Part shown: one piece after another, positions 33,490 through 42,318 of the stretch
Layout of the letters: each line of letters opens with the position of its first letter
How positions within the stretch are numbered: the stretch's first letter is position 1
Assembly (NCBI GenBank): GCA_039679645.1
Contig: JBDKUO010000017.1
Span: 1 to 64,000, forward strand
Source of the DNA: Armatimonadota bacterium
Lineage (GTDB): Bacteria > Armatimonadota > UBA5829
Reading direction: 5' to 3'
DNA: 64,000 nt
Position numbers and translations under genes: made by a program
The notes under the pieces: generated by a model
What the model was told of the DNA's origin: nothing
What the model saw: the letters and a program-made list of their open reading frames with translations, nothing else
Database searches by the model: none

Positions 33490-34420
33490 GAAGCGGCTGA
33501 TTAAGCTTATAGGCCGCATCACATTCTGGTGTATGGCCAAAACTGCGGGGCTTCTAAGACCGTGGTCGGTCAGGTTTATCGGGCAGACTCTCGGCTCGGC
33601 ATTTTATCATCTTTCGAGCCGATATCGAAATGTTGCCCTGAAAAACCTCAGAAGCGTTTACGCAGGCAAGAAGAGCGATGATGAGATTCACGTTATAGCT
33701 AAAGAGGTGTTCAAACACTTCTCACAGGCGGCGGTCGAGTTCTTCTATCTGATTTCTTGCAGCCGAGAGCAAATAGACTCAATGGTTGATATTCAGAATG
33801 GCGAGCACATAAGTTCGGCTCTATCTGAGGGCAAGGGTTTAATAGTCCTTACCGCCCACTACGGCAACTGGGAGCTTCTGGCTCGAAAGCTGGTTATAAT
33901 GGGCTACAAGGTAAACGTCATTGCGCGCGACAGCGATGACCCCGGCATGACAGGTATAACCGAACGCATCCGCGAGGATGGCGGCTATCGTGTCTTTGAC
34001 CGCGACCAGCCGATAATAGGCGCATTCAGGGCGCTTAAAAATAATGAGATTTTAGGAATTCTGCCAGATCAGAATGATGCCGACGGCATATTTGTGGATT
34101 TTTTCGGCAGGCCGTCTAAGACCGCCGCCGGAACTGCGGTCTTATCGTTGAAGTCAGGCGCGCCGATTGTGCCTGTGTTTGCGCGCAGGGTTAAGGGCGG
34201 CAGATATCTTGCAAAAGTCTATCCTCGTATAGAGTTTGCTCCCAGCGGTGACCATGACCGTGATGTTCATAATCTGACTGGGCTGGTCAATGCCGCCATC
34301 GAGCGTGAGGTGCGTTCGAATCCGTCGCAGTGGCTCTGGCTTCACGACCGCTGGAAGCTTTCGCCGCCAGTTTCAACTGCTGCTACTATGGCTGGAGAGG
34401 AGTCGCCGAATGCCCGCTGA
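33428..34420 (+). CDS. LpxL/HtrB-like lipid A acyltransferase
   Basis: The protein has 330 residues. LpxL-family enzymes add secondary acyl chains to Kdo-lipid A. Here VLTAHYGNWELLA gives the His-x4-Glu active site, followed by the VIARDSDDPGM, LPDQNDADGIFVDFFGRPSKTAAGTAVLS and PIVPVFARR segments typical of the family. The N-terminal part is basic with a hydrophobic helix. The start is unclear: TTG 33428 overlaps lpxK by 62 bases, and TTG 33446 is an option. The LpxL or LpxM specificity cannot be read. Confidence 0.88.
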   Translation: MRIKVVLHNGSTTRIRNLPPKKRLIKLIGRITFWCMAKTAGLLRPWSVRFIGQTLGSAFYHLSSRYRNVALKNLRSVYAGKKSDDEIHVIAKEVFKHFSQAAVEFFYLISCSREQIDSMVDIQNGEHISSALSEGKGLIVLTAHYGNWELLARKLVIMGYKVNVIARDSDDPGMTGITERIREDGGYRVFDRDQPIIGAFRALKNNEILGILPDQNDADGIFVDFFGRPSKTAAGTAVLSLKSGAPIVPVFARRVKGGRYLAKVYPRIEFAPSGDHDRDVHNLTGLVNAAIEREVRSNPSQWLWLHDRWKLSPPVSTAATMAGEESPNAR

Positions 34421-35453
34421 TGCGCCAAAAAGAATTTTGATTGTGAAACTGAGCGCCATAGGCGATGTGCTGATGGCGACCCCCGCCGCACGTGCGCTGC
34501 GCGATGCGTATCCCGATAGTCATATCGCCTGGGTCGTAGAACGAAAGTCCGCCGATATCGTGCTCGGCAATCCTTACCTGGACGAAGTGATTGTCTGGGA
34601 GCGCACAAAGGGTTCCGGCCCGGTCAGCGGCGCCTGGCGTTTTATAAAATCAATTTCAGGTTTGAGCAGGGAACTCAAGGCCCGCAATTTCGATGTTTGT
34701 GTTGACCTTCAGGGTCTGCTTCGCAGCGCGGGGGTGTGTCTGGTCTCCGGTGCTAAGAGGCGGATTGGTTTTGCGGACGGCGCGGAGGGCAGCGTATATC
34801 TCTATAATGAGAGATACGATCCCGGGGGTGATGACGTGAATGCCCAGCAGCGCAATCTCGATCTGCTCAAGAAGATAGACGTGCATTCGACTAATACAGC
34901 CATGTACATGCCTGTCGGTGATGATGATCGCGCGTTTGCGAACGATTTCTTTGGCAGTAATGATCTTAACGGCGAAAAGGTCGTTGCGTTTTGCCCGGCC
35001 ACTACATGGGTCAACAAACACTGGACACCCGAAGGCTGGTCTCAGGTTGCCGATCTTTTGTGGAGTCGTTATGGAGTTCGGTCGTTGATCCTGGGTTCCA
35101 AGGCGGATATACCGCTTGCCGGAAAGATCGTTGATGGGTCTGAGTGCAAACCGGTTATCAGCGCCGGCCGGACCACGCTTAAGCAGGCCGGAGCGCTTAT
35201 GGAGAAATGCGCCGCTGTAATAGGCGTGGACACGGGACTACTGCACATGTCGGTTGCGCTGGACAGGCCTACAGTGGGTCTTTTCGGTGCGAGCGCATGG
35301 CGCTGTTTTCAAAAGAAGGCTAATTTTATATGGGTCGCCAAGGTTTTTCCGTGCAGCCCATGCCGCAGACACCCGATTTGCAAGAATGTTGACTGCATGC
35401 AGGCCATAACCGCTGAGGATGTTATCGGCGCAGTGGCAGGCTGGCTAGAGTAG
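34410..35453 (+). CDS. Glycosyltransferase family 9 (heptosyltransferase-like)
   Basis: The protein has 347 residues. It opens ILIVKLSAIGDVLMATPAARALR, the GT9 hallmark, with a C-terminal GVDTGLLHMSVALDRPTVGLFG for ADP-sugar binding. GT9 enzymes such as WaaC/WaaF add heptose to the LPS inner core. A cluster of Cys and His near the end (CSPCRRHPICKNVDCM) recurs in many members. ATG 34410 follows GGAGAGGAG. It overlaps the LpxL-like gene by 11 bases. The heptose kinase at 41.3 kb supports a heptose substrate. Confidence 0.88.
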   Translation: MPADAPKRILIVKLSAIGDVLMATPAARALRDAYPDSHIAWVVERKSADIVLGNPYLDEVIVWERTKGSGPVSGAWRFIKSISGLSRELKARNFDVCVDLQGLLRSAGVCLVSGAKRRIGFADGAEGSVYLYNERYDPGGDDVNAQQRNLDLLKKIDVHSTNTAMYMPVGDDDRAFANDFFGSNDLNGEKVVAFCPATTWVNKHWTPEGWSQVADLLWSRYGVRSLILGSKADIPLAGKIVDGSECKPVISAGRTTLKQAGALMEKCAAVIGVDTGLLHMSVALDRPTVGLFGASAWRCFQKKANFIWVAKVFPCSPCRRHPICKNVDCMQAITAEDVIGAVAGWLE

Positions 35454-35460
35454 GCATACT

Positions 35461-36549
35461 ATGAGAGTCTTGCATGTCGTTATGAACCTTGACTATGGTG
35501 GAGTTGAATCGTATGTCGTCAGGGTCTCAAAGGCTATGGCAAAAATGGGACATCAGGTAACTGTTTTGTCCCAGGGCGGCCCCGTTGAGGATTTGCTGCA
35601 TGAGTGTGGCATCGACGTCATAAGAGCGTCCTTCACTCCAGAGAATATGCCGGCTTTGTCACGGCAGGTGGCTGAGCGCGGATTCGATGTAATTAACGGG
35701 CACAACTACAACAGTGGGCGAGTGGCGCACATCATATCTCAAAATACCGGCATTCCTTATGTTCTTACTGTTCACGGACCAAGGCATTTTTTAAAGCGAG
35801 TTTTCTACAAGTCTTGGAGCAGGCGTGTTATTGCTTTGAGTGGAGCTGATATGCGAGGTATAGCCGGAATGCTTGGTATACCTCGGGATCATATTTCACG
35901 CAGTTTCATACCAATCGATCCTGCGCAAAGTGGCGATGCGAAATGCGATTTACACAGCGATTTTAGTCTGCCATCTGATACAAAGCTAATCCTGCATGTG
36001 AGCAGGTTTACGAATCGAAAGGCGAGGGTCGCCCTTGAGTTGATAAAGGCAATGCCCGATATAATGCAGCGTGTGCCTGAAGCAAGACTTCTCATCATAG
36101 GCGGCGGCCCGGCGTACGATCGCATTGTCGAGAGTGCCGCGACATTTAACAAGCAATATGGGCAAATTATAAGTGTGCAGCCATCACGCCTGGATGTATC
36201 GAGGCTGTTCAAATTGGCTGATATTGCTGTGGCGACTGCCACTACAGCAATGGAAATTCTGGCGCACGGTACACCCTTGGTGGCAGCGGGGCGGACCGGA
36301 TTTGTTGGGCTGGTTGAACCGGATAATTTTGACATGGCCTATGATCTGCTCTTTGGTGATCACGGCAAGTGTCCACGACAGACACATTCCGGATTGCTGT
36401 CGACATCTGTGCTCTCAGTCTTGCAAAATAAGACCCAGTGGAAGGTGAAAGCGGATATAGTTGCCGATAGAGTGCGCAGGGAGTTTACTCCCGCAAAGGC
36501 CGCCGAGAGTTTGCTGGCAATATATCGGGATGTGATAAATGGGAGATAG
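35461..36549 (+). CDS. Glycosyltransferase family 4
   Basis: This 362-residue GT-B glycosyltransferase acts on the cytoplasmic face. The N-terminal acceptor domain begins VLHVVMNLDYGGVESYVV. The donor domain has LILHVSRFTNRKARVALELIKAMP, LLIIGGGPAYD, a degenerate E-x7-E region around EILAHGTPLVAAGRTGFVG and a C-terminal helix. Its donor sugar is unknown. It stands eight bases after the GT9 gene and is followed by a GT2 gene, so all three probably build LPS core or surface glycan. Confidence 0.88.
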   Translation: MRVLHVVMNLDYGGVESYVVRVSKAMAKMGHQVTVLSQGGPVEDLLHECGIDVIRASFTPENMPALSRQVAERGFDVINGHNYNSGRVAHIISQNTGIPYVLTVHGPRHFLKRVFYKSWSRRVIALSGADMRGIAGMLGIPRDHISRSFIPIDPAQSGDAKCDLHSDFSLPSDTKLILHVSRFTNRKARVALELIKAMPDIMQRVPEARLLIIGGGPAYDRIVESAATFNKQYGQIISVQPSRLDVSRLFKLADIAVATATTAMEILAHGTPLVAAGRTGFVGLVEPDNFDMAYDLLFGDHGKCPRQTHSGLLSTSVLSVLQNKTQWKVKADIVADRVRREFTPAKAAESLLAIYRDVINGR

Positions 36550-36553
36550 AGGG

Positions 36554-37492
36554 ATGGCATGCATTGATAATGGTAAGGAGCCGATGGTTTCTGTCGTGAT
36601 CTCCGCATATAAGCGACCTGCCTATTTAAACCAGGCGCTGCACAGTGTTTATGAGCAAACTTTTACAGACTACGAGGTTATTGTTGTTGACGACGGTTCA
36701 GGTGACGAGTATACGCGGCAATATGATCTGGGCAGGAACACAAGACTGATAGTCCACGATGCCGCGCAGCGCGGTTGTGCTGCCACAAAAAACACAGGGA
36801 TCAAAGCCAGTCGCGGGCGCTATGTGGCATTTCTTGATGACGATGACCTTTGGCTGCCGGGCAAACTCGAATCTCAGGTTCGTGCCATGGAAGAACACCC
36901 CGAGGTTGGTCTCGCGTTTTGCCACTATACATTAGTCGATCAGGACCTTCATCCGCTCAATTACCAACGTTCTCCCAAGAAATTACCCGTTGATCTTTTC
37001 AAACGACTTTTGGGAGGCAATATCATCAAGTCGCCATCTGCAGTTATGCTCAGGCGTGATGCGATTGCCGATGTCGGCGGGTTCAATGAAACCTTGTGTG
37101 GGGCGGAAGACTGGGAAATGTGGATCAGGGTTGCATACAAGTATGGGTTCTGGTCCGACGACATGCCTCTGATCTTATATCGGACGCATCCCAAGCAAAT
37201 GACCGGCAAGTTTCTCACTTGCAGGCGGGCAGATATGCAAGTCATGGAAACGATCATGAAGTGGTCTCGCAGACGGGCTCTCAAATCATCAGGACTGGTA
37301 AAGTCTGCTTTGTGCTATAGAATACAGAGGCTGTCGAAATGGGAGTGCAAGCACCAAGGTTTTTTTGTGGCTTTGTCTCTCCTGTTTCGTGCCATCCGGC
37401 TCAGGCCATTTGATGTCAGAAACTATTCTCGCTTGGCAGAATCTGCGCTTATTGCATTTATGCGAATAATTCAGGACAAGAGAAAAGCTTGA
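36554..37492 (+). CDS. Glycosyltransferase family 2
   Basis: This 312-residue GT-A glycosyltransferase has VSVVISAYKRPAYLNQALHSVYEQTFTDYEVIVVDDGS at the N-terminus, the DXD-type motif in FLDDDDLW, and GAEDWEMWIRVA (the catalytic ED) near residue 185. The C-terminal 80 residues are helical and basic, possibly membrane-associated. ATG 36554 is preferred, with GGGAG eight bases ahead; ATG 36539 would overlap the GT4 gene. It ends just before the oppositely oriented GT9 gene. Confidence 0.9.
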   Translation: MACIDNGKEPMVSVVISAYKRPAYLNQALHSVYEQTFTDYEVIVVDDGSGDEYTRQYDLGRNTRLIVHDAAQRGCAATKNTGIKASRGRYVAFLDDDDLWLPGKLESQVRAMEEHPEVGLAFCHYTLVDQDLHPLNYQRSPKKLPVDLFKRLLGGNIIKSPSAVMLRRDAIADVGGFNETLCGAEDWEMWIRVAYKYGFWSDDMPLILYRTHPKQMTGKFLTCRRADMQVMETIMKWSRRRALKSSGLVKSALCYRIQRLSKWECKHQGFFVALSLLFRAIRLRPFDVRNYSRLAESALIAFMRIIQDKRKA

Positions 37493-37502
37493 GAAAACAT
37501 GT

Positions 37503-38507
37503 TCAGAGCAGGAGAGTTTTTATTGAGTCAGTTACTTCTTCGGCGTTTATCGAGTTCATGCACGTGTGCAGTCGCGCGTCCGTGGAGTGTTGTAGGCAGC
37601 CCGGACATGGGTCATCGGATTTGCATACGATGTTTCGAACCTTATATGGCCCTGTAATGTTTGGGTCAGCCGGGCCGAAAAGAGCCACTGTGGGAATTTT
37701 ATAGGCAGCCGCTATGTGCATGGGACCTGTGTCACCGGTTACGAACACTGCGCATTTAGCGATCATTGCCGCCAGTTCCTGAAGTGTTAGTTTGCCTGCA
37801 AAGACCGATAATGGGCGTTTTGTGTTTGTCGATATTTCGGTTGCTATATCAACGTCACCTGGTCCACCAAACAGAACGCATTTAAGGCCGGAGGCATAGA
37901 GCATATCGGTAAGCTCGATCCATTTCACTGCAGGCCATTGTCTTTGCTGCACGCGTGCGCCGGGGTTGAGTCCGATCACTGGAGAGTCTGTCGATATTCC
38001 GGCTTCGTCCCATTTTTTATCTGCGCTCTCTTGTGATTGTGCGCTGATATGCATTTCCATGCCGCCGCAGTCAACTGCCGGGATATTCAATTTGCGGATC
38101 ATATCGAGATATGATTCAACACGGTGGACACTAGTGAGCTGTTTTACGGGCTGATGATAAAATATGCGGCAACTGTCGGCAGCCATGCCGACTCTTCTTT
38201 TTGCACCGCTCATCAGAGCCAGCAGCATTGATTTGGAGCATCCATGGAAGTCGATTGCCATGTCATAGCCGGAGGCGCGCAGTTCGTTTGTCAACTCCAA
38301 AAAGTGGCGTGCGGATTTATGATAGCCGAATTTGTCCATTCCAATAATGCGGTCAATGTTCGGGTTATCACTTAAAACTTCCTGAAATTGCATTGTGACC
38401 AGCGCGTCTATCTGCGCTTTCGGATAAGCAGCCCGTAAACATCGCAGCGCCGGTGATATGAACAGCAGGTCGCCAATATTCAAGAGATCAATGATAAGTA
38501 TGCGCAT
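37503..38507 (-). CDS. Glycosyltransferase family 9, second copy, opposite strand
   Basis: The protein has 334 residues. ILIIDLLNIGDLLFISPALRCLR opens it, and VTGDTGPMHIAAAYKIPTVALFGPADP near residue 270 is the ADP-heptose binding loop. A Cys-rich tail (CKSDDPCPGCLQ) matches other GT9 proteins. It is only distantly like the GT9 at 34.4 kb. ATG 38507 is used; a TTG at 38534 would add nine residues. It is the sole minus-strand gene in the LPS island and is divergent from the LolA-like gene. Confidence 0.88.
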   Translation of the reverse strand: MRILIIDLLNIGDLLFISPALRCLRAAYPKAQIDALVTMQFQEVLSDNPNIDRIIGMDKFGYHKSARHFLELTNELRASGYDMAIDFHGCSKSMLLALMSGAKRRVGMAADSCRIFYHQPVKQLTSVHRVESYLDMIRKLNIPAVDCGGMEMHISAQSQESADKKWDEAGISTDSPVIGLNPGARVQQRQWPAVKWIELTDMLYASGLKCVLFGGPGDVDIATEISTNTKRPLSVFAGKLTLQELAAMIAKCAVFVTGDTGPMHIAAAYKIPTVALFGPADPNITGPYKVRNIVCKSDDPCPGCLQHSTDARLHTCMNSINAEEVTDSIKTLLL

Positions 38508-38693
38508 CTTTTCGTATGTGTTTTGCCGGTTCAATTTCTGGTTGCTGTTTCGCCGTTACTTGCCGGATTTCCTTCAGTTTGCGGGGAAATGCGCAGGGCA
38601 CAAATACGGTGGGCCGTACATCCGCTGGACTTTCGTCTTTTAGAAATGATATTATTCCATCTGTTGGTCAGTCGGAAGTCTATGAGGATTTAT

Positions 38694-39437
38694 ATGAAGC
38701 GTTTTTTACTTCTTATTATATTAGGCATCATCCTGATGCTGAATACCGCTGCTTATTGCGATGTTTCTCCGGCAGATGCCTTGAAAGCGCGCATTGAAGA
38801 GAGCACAAAGAAACTGACGGATATCTCTTTCGTCGTAACGGTTGTGGAAAAGAACAAAGATGCCCTGAGTAAGATGGATTCCAACTACACTACGGTCTAT
38901 GAGTTTAAGAATGCGTCCATATCAATGCGTTTGCCCGACAAGATGCGCATTGAAGGCAAGCTGGGTATGGTCAAGTTCGAATACATCATCAACGGTTTTG
39001 TCAAGGTGTTTCGGGCATCTGCGGTCAGGATCAATAAAAGAAGCGACTATTCGCACAATCCCGCCAAGCTGCAGGATGCTCTGGATATGGGATTGGTGAC
39101 CTCGTCAATATGGCGCGGGCGCACTGTCAGCGTGGTGGATGATCCTCCGGCGGCAAATAGCGGGCAGATCAAGCTGAAGTTGCAGTGGCCCAATTCCGAA
39201 CCTTACTCGTTCATATGGCTGGATGCCAAGAATCTTTTCATTACGCGCCTAGAGAAGTATGATGGTGATGGCAAGCTTGTGATGTCCATCAATTATACGA
39301 ATCATCAGAATATCGGCGGTATCATATGGATGCCCACACGTATGGAAATGCGTAATCCCAGTGGTGAGTTGGTGGGCGCAATTGAAATGAGCAACATCAA
39401 ATATAATACCGGCCTGCCGGACTCGTTGTTTGAATGA
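38694..39437 (+). CDS. LolA-like outer-membrane lipoprotein-sorting protein
   Basis: The protein has 247 residues. The signal peptide KRFLLLIILGIILMLNTAAYC is followed by an all-beta mature part: LTDISFVVTVVEKN, ISMRLPDKMRIEGKLG, DAKNLFITRLEKYDGDGKLVMSINYTNHQ and GIIWMPTRMEMRNPSGE. This half-barrel pattern is shared by LolA, LolB and RseB-type proteins that bind lipid or lipoprotein. The AYCD site is not a good lipobox. GAGG six bases before ATG 38694 supports this start; ATG 38682 is possible. Placement in the LPS island fits lipoprotein or lipid transit. Confidence 0.65.
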   Translation: MKRFLLLIILGIILMLNTAAYCDVSPADALKARIEESTKKLTDISFVVTVVEKNKDALSKMDSNYTTVYEFKNASISMRLPDKMRIEGKLGMVKFEYIINGFVKVFRASAVRINKRSDYSHNPAKLQDALDMGLVTSSIWRGRTVSVVDDPPAANSGQIKLKLQWPNSEPYSFIWLDAKNLFITRLEKYDGDGKLVMSINYTNHQNIGGIIWMPTRMEMRNPSGELVGAIEMSNIKYNTGLPDSLFE

Positions 39438-39472
39438 GTGGAAAGTGGAAAGCTGAGAGTGGAAAGTCAGAA
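39438..39472 (+). repeat. Heptad repeat (GTGGAAA type) at a gene start
   Basis: The five units GTGGAAA, GTGGAAA, GCTGAGA, GTGGAAA and GTCAGAA start at the base after the previous stop codon. They supply the first 11 codons (MESGKLRVESQ) of the methyltransferase. Confidence 0.85.
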
Positions 39473-40241
39473 GCCCATAATTTGTAACCTTTGCGGCAGT
39501 GTTGTCACGAGCATCCTGGTGAGCAAAGGCGGCTATGATGTATATCAATGCGCGAAGTGCGGCCTTGCGTTCACGTGGCCGCAGCCGGAGGCAATTGCCG
39601 ATCAATACGATGCTTCATATTTCGATCTATATCGCCGCCGCAGGGCTTTCAGGCTCAAGCGCGGTGACAACCGCTTGTGCCGGATTGAGCTTATGAAAGA
39701 ACCGGGCAGGCTTCTTGATATCGGCTGCTCTCTGGGTTATTTTGTCGAGGCAGCGAATTCCAGGGGTTGGCGCGCGTCAGGCGTTGAAATTTCACCATAC
39801 GCTTCCGAAGAGGCTAGAAAGATGGGTCTTGAGGTTAAAACCGGCGTGCTTGAGGATGCCGATTACACGGACGGCTCATTCGACTGCGTGACCATGTGGG
39901 ATGTATTGGAACATGTTCCCGACCCCACTGATCACATGATCGAGGTGAATAGAATTCTTGCGCCTGGTGGCATGGTCGTAATCGGCACGCCGAATCTTGG
40001 CCACAGCCGGTTCAGAGCACAGCGTGAAAACTGGCGGCACCTGAAGCCCGCCGAGCATATTTTTTATTTTACGAAATCCAGCATTTCGCGGCTTTTGGAT
40101 AAGACTGGCTTCGACCTTGTGTATCCGCCGGTGATGGGCGGGAGGAAGTTCCCCGGCAGCACAGGCGCAGCCATAATCAGCGGTATGGCGAGACTGGTCC
40201 AGCTCAACGATGTGCTGACAGTGTATGGAGTTAAAAGATGA
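39438..40241 (+). CDS. SAM-dependent methyltransferase with zinc-ribbon head
   Basis: The protein has 267 residues. After the repeat-derived start, CNLCG and CAKCG make a four-cysteine zinc knuckle (about 16-40). The class I methyltransferase core then has LLDIGCSLGYFVEAANSRGW (motif I), GVEIS, FDCVTMWDVLEHVPDP and LAPGGMVVIGTPN. This layout is common in methyltransferases of surface-glycan clusters. GTG 39438 or GTG 39459, both inside the heptad repeat, must be the start; neither has a Shine-Dalgarno. The substrate is unknown. The stop overlaps the next gene (ATGA). Confidence 0.85.
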   Translation: MESGKLRVESQKPIICNLCGSVVTSILVSKGGYDVYQCAKCGLAFTWPQPEAIADQYDASYFDLYRRRRAFRLKRGDNRLCRIELMKEPGRLLDIGCSLGYFVEAANSRGWRASGVEISPYASEEARKMGLEVKTGVLEDADYTDGSFDCVTMWDVLEHVPDPTDHMIEVNRILAPGGMVVIGTPNLGHSRFRAQRENWRHLKPAEHIFYFTKSSISRLLDKTGFDLVYPPVMGGRKFPGSTGAAIISGMARLVQLNDVLTVYGVKR

Positions 40242-41200
40242 GCTCGAAATATCCAGCCGTGGACCCAGGCAGCCTGCGGACAATGTCGATTTGCGATCGC
40301 AAGAGCAAGGTCAATGTGGACGACTTTGCAGTGCCGCATAGTCCCGGCGCTGGGCTTGCGCAGTTTTTTGAAAGCCTTCCGGACATATTTGCCGGTCGTT
40401 TGATTAGGACGGTGATAGACCGTATTGTGGCCGCACACCGCAAAGGCAAACCGGTTGTTATTACAATGGGCGCTCACGTCATCAAGTGCGGCCTGAGCCC
40501 TATGTTGTGCGATCTTATGCGCAGAGGAGTTATCACCGCAATAGGTATGAACGGCGCGGGAGCTATTCACGATTCTGAGATTGCCCGCTTCGGGGTTACA
40601 TCCGAGGACGTGGTAGACGGCATGCACACCGGCATGTTCGGTATGGCTGTCGAGACTGCCGATTTCATTAACGGCTCCGCCAAAAATGCAAATAACGAGG
40701 GACTGGGATTCGGCGAAGCTCTCGGAAAGGGACTTGTTGAGATGGACGTGCCCAATAAGTCAGTCAGCCTGCTAGCCACGGCTTACGAGTGCAGCGTCCC
40801 CATCACTATCCACGCATGCATCGGCTGCGACATAGTACACATGCATCCGAGTGCGGATGGCGGCGCGATAGGCGCTGCGTCACTGCGCGATTTCAGGATT
40901 CTTACCGAGGCCATGAGAAACCTTGGAGGCGGCGGTGTGCTTGCTAACCTGGGTTCCGCGGTGGTTTTGCCGGAGGTTGCCCTCAAGGCAATCACTATGC
41001 TGATTAACATGGGATGCGATATGAGCGGGATGACCGGCGTGAACCTGGATTTTGTTCAGCATTATCGGTCTAATCAGCAGATAGTCGCCCGTGTGCGTGA
41101 GATAGGCGGCGAGGGAATATCTCTAACCGGTCACCACGAGATTATGATCCCCCTGATTGCAGCGGGAGTTGTCGAAAAACTAAGCGAAGTGGCGGGATAG
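40238..41200 (+). CDS. Deoxyhypusine-synthase-like protein of unknown function
   Basis: The protein has 320 residues. The segments KPVVITMGAHVIKCGLSPMLCDLMRRGVITAIGMNGAGAIHDSEIARFG and DIVHMHPSADGGAIGAASLRDFRIL follow the layout of the deoxyhypusine synthase NAD-binding fold. The catalytic lysine motif of true DHS was not found and bacteria lack the usual eIF5A substrate, so the real reaction is unknown. It overlaps the methyltransferase by four bases and precedes the heptose kinase, so it may act on a nucleotide sugar or other small molecule. Family assignment is tentative. Confidence 0.55.
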   Translation: MSSKYPAVDPGSLRTMSICDRKSKVNVDDFAVPHSPGAGLAQFFESLPDIFAGRLIRTVIDRIVAAHRKGKPVVITMGAHVIKCGLSPMLCDLMRRGVITAIGMNGAGAIHDSEIARFGVTSEDVVDGMHTGMFGMAVETADFINGSAKNANNEGLGFGEALGKGLVEMDVPNKSVSLLATAYECSVPITIHACIGCDIVHMHPSADGGAIGAASLRDFRILTEAMRNLGGGGVLANLGSAVVLPEVALKAITMLINMGCDMSGMTGVNLDFVQHYRSNQQIVARVREIGGEGISLTGHHEIMIPLIAAGVVEKLSEVAG

Positions 41201-41202
41201 AT

Positions 41203-41273
41203 TGATGGTTTTCCATCACGTCACCTTAAAATACGGTTATCAATGATAGGTGACGATCTCCGAATCGTCACCT
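41203..41273. promoter_or_regulatory. Three-arm inverted/direct repeat before the heptose kinase
   Basis: CGTCACCT occurs at 41219-41226 and 41266-41273, with its complement AGGTGACG at 41248-41255 between them. The middle arm can pair with either outer arm; with the right-hand one it makes a perfect 10-bp stem (AGGTGACGAT/ATCGTCACCT, loop CTCCGA). A further TGATGG-TTTT-CCATCA hairpin is at 41203-41218. The 23 bases starting at 41219 and 41266 agree at 20 positions. Confidence 0.7.
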
Positions 41274-41279
41274 TATAAT
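41251..41279 (+). promoter_or_regulatory. Candidate promoter of the heptose kinase gene
   Basis: TGACGA (41251-41256) and a perfect TATAAT (41274-41279) are 17 bases apart. The inverted repeat covers the -35 and the spacer, the classic place for a repressor. The Shine-Dalgarno GGAGG begins only ten bases after the -10, so the leader would be very short. Confidence 0.5.
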
Positions 41280-41298
41280 GCAGTTATCGGAGGCAATA

Positions 41299-42318
41299 AT
41301 GGACTTGAACGCGTGCCGCGCGGCGCTTAAAGAATTTGCTGGCAAGCGTGTGCTTGTAATAGGCGATATGATGCTCGATGAGCATATCTGGGGAAATGTC
41401 AATCGTATCTCCCCCGAAGCCCCGGTCATGGTCGTCAATGCTGAGGACGCAAGCTGCATGCCCGGCGGCGCGGCAAACGCTGCAAATAATATACGCGCTC
41501 TGGGCGCTCAAGCCTGTGTGCTGGGAGTCGTGGGTGATGACGAAGCGGGTGAAAAACTCAAATCGGCACTCTCAGCTTCCGGTATAGACACAACAGGTCT
41601 GTTTGTAGACAAGAACCGCCCGACCACCCGCAAGACTCGTGTCTGGGCATCGCATCGGCATCAGGCGGTCCGCGCGCAGGTAGTGCGTGTGGATTGGGAG
41701 GACAAGCGCAAAATTTCCGCGAGCCTTGTCAAACGGATTGTCGAATTTTTGGAGAGCGTCGCGTCCGATATTGACGCGATCCTGCTTTCCGATTATGACA
41801 AGGGCGTCGTGATTACAGATACTATACGCGCAGCCGTACGTATCGCCGGCGAGCACGGAAAAATCTCGGTCTCAAATGCCAAACCGCGCAATCTAACTCA
41901 TTTTGCAGGTATCGATCTCATTACTATGAACCGGCCTGAGGCAGGCGCCGCGTCTGGTATAGAAGTAGAGGATCTGGCCGATGTAGATAAGGCAGGCCGA
42001 AAGATACTGCGTTCCACCGGGTGTCGGGAACTGGTTATAACCCTGGGCGCACAGGGTCTTGCCGCATTCTCGGAGTCGGGCGAGATGAGCCATGTCTCCG
42101 CCATAAAGAGCGAGGTTTACGATGAGGCCGGGGCAGGGGATGCGGCAGTGAGCGCTCTCACCCTTGCGCTTACTTCCGGCTTGGACCTGGCAGGGTCCGG
42201 TGCGATTGCCAACTGCGCAGGAGGCGCGGTCGTGCGGAAAGTCGGTGTCGCGACAACCACGGTCGATGAAATAGACTCTCTGCTTTGCGCGTCCTGGAGC
42301 CAGCTTGCTTCGCACTAA
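41299..42318 (+). CDS. rfaE1: D-glycero-beta-D-manno-heptose-7-phosphate kinase
   Basis: This 339-residue PfkB-fold kinase phosphorylates heptose 7-phosphate at C1 for ADP-heptose synthesis. LVIGDMMLDEHIWGNVNRISPEAPV is the RfaE/HldE start, with GGAANAANNIRALGA, VDWEDK, ILLSDYDKGV and the anion-hole DEAGAGDAAVSAL near the end. It is the kinase domain only, without the C-terminal nucleotidyltransferase of HldE. ATG 41299 has GGAGG five bases ahead. gmhA, gmhB and hldD are not in this window. Confidence 0.9.
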   Translation: MDLNACRAALKEFAGKRVLVIGDMMLDEHIWGNVNRISPEAPVMVVNAEDASCMPGGAANAANNIRALGAQACVLGVVGDDEAGEKLKSALSASGIDTTGLFVDKNRPTTRKTRVWASHRHQAVRAQVVRVDWEDKRKISASLVKRIVEFLESVASDIDAILLSDYDKGVVITDTIRAAVRIAGEHGKISVSNAKPRNLTHFAGIDLITMNRPEAGAASGIEVEDLADVDKAGRKILRSTGCRELVITLGAQGLAAFSESGEMSHVSAIKSEVYDEAGAGDAAVSALTLALTSGLDLAGSGAIANCAGGAVVRKVGVATTTVDEIDSLLCASWSQLASH

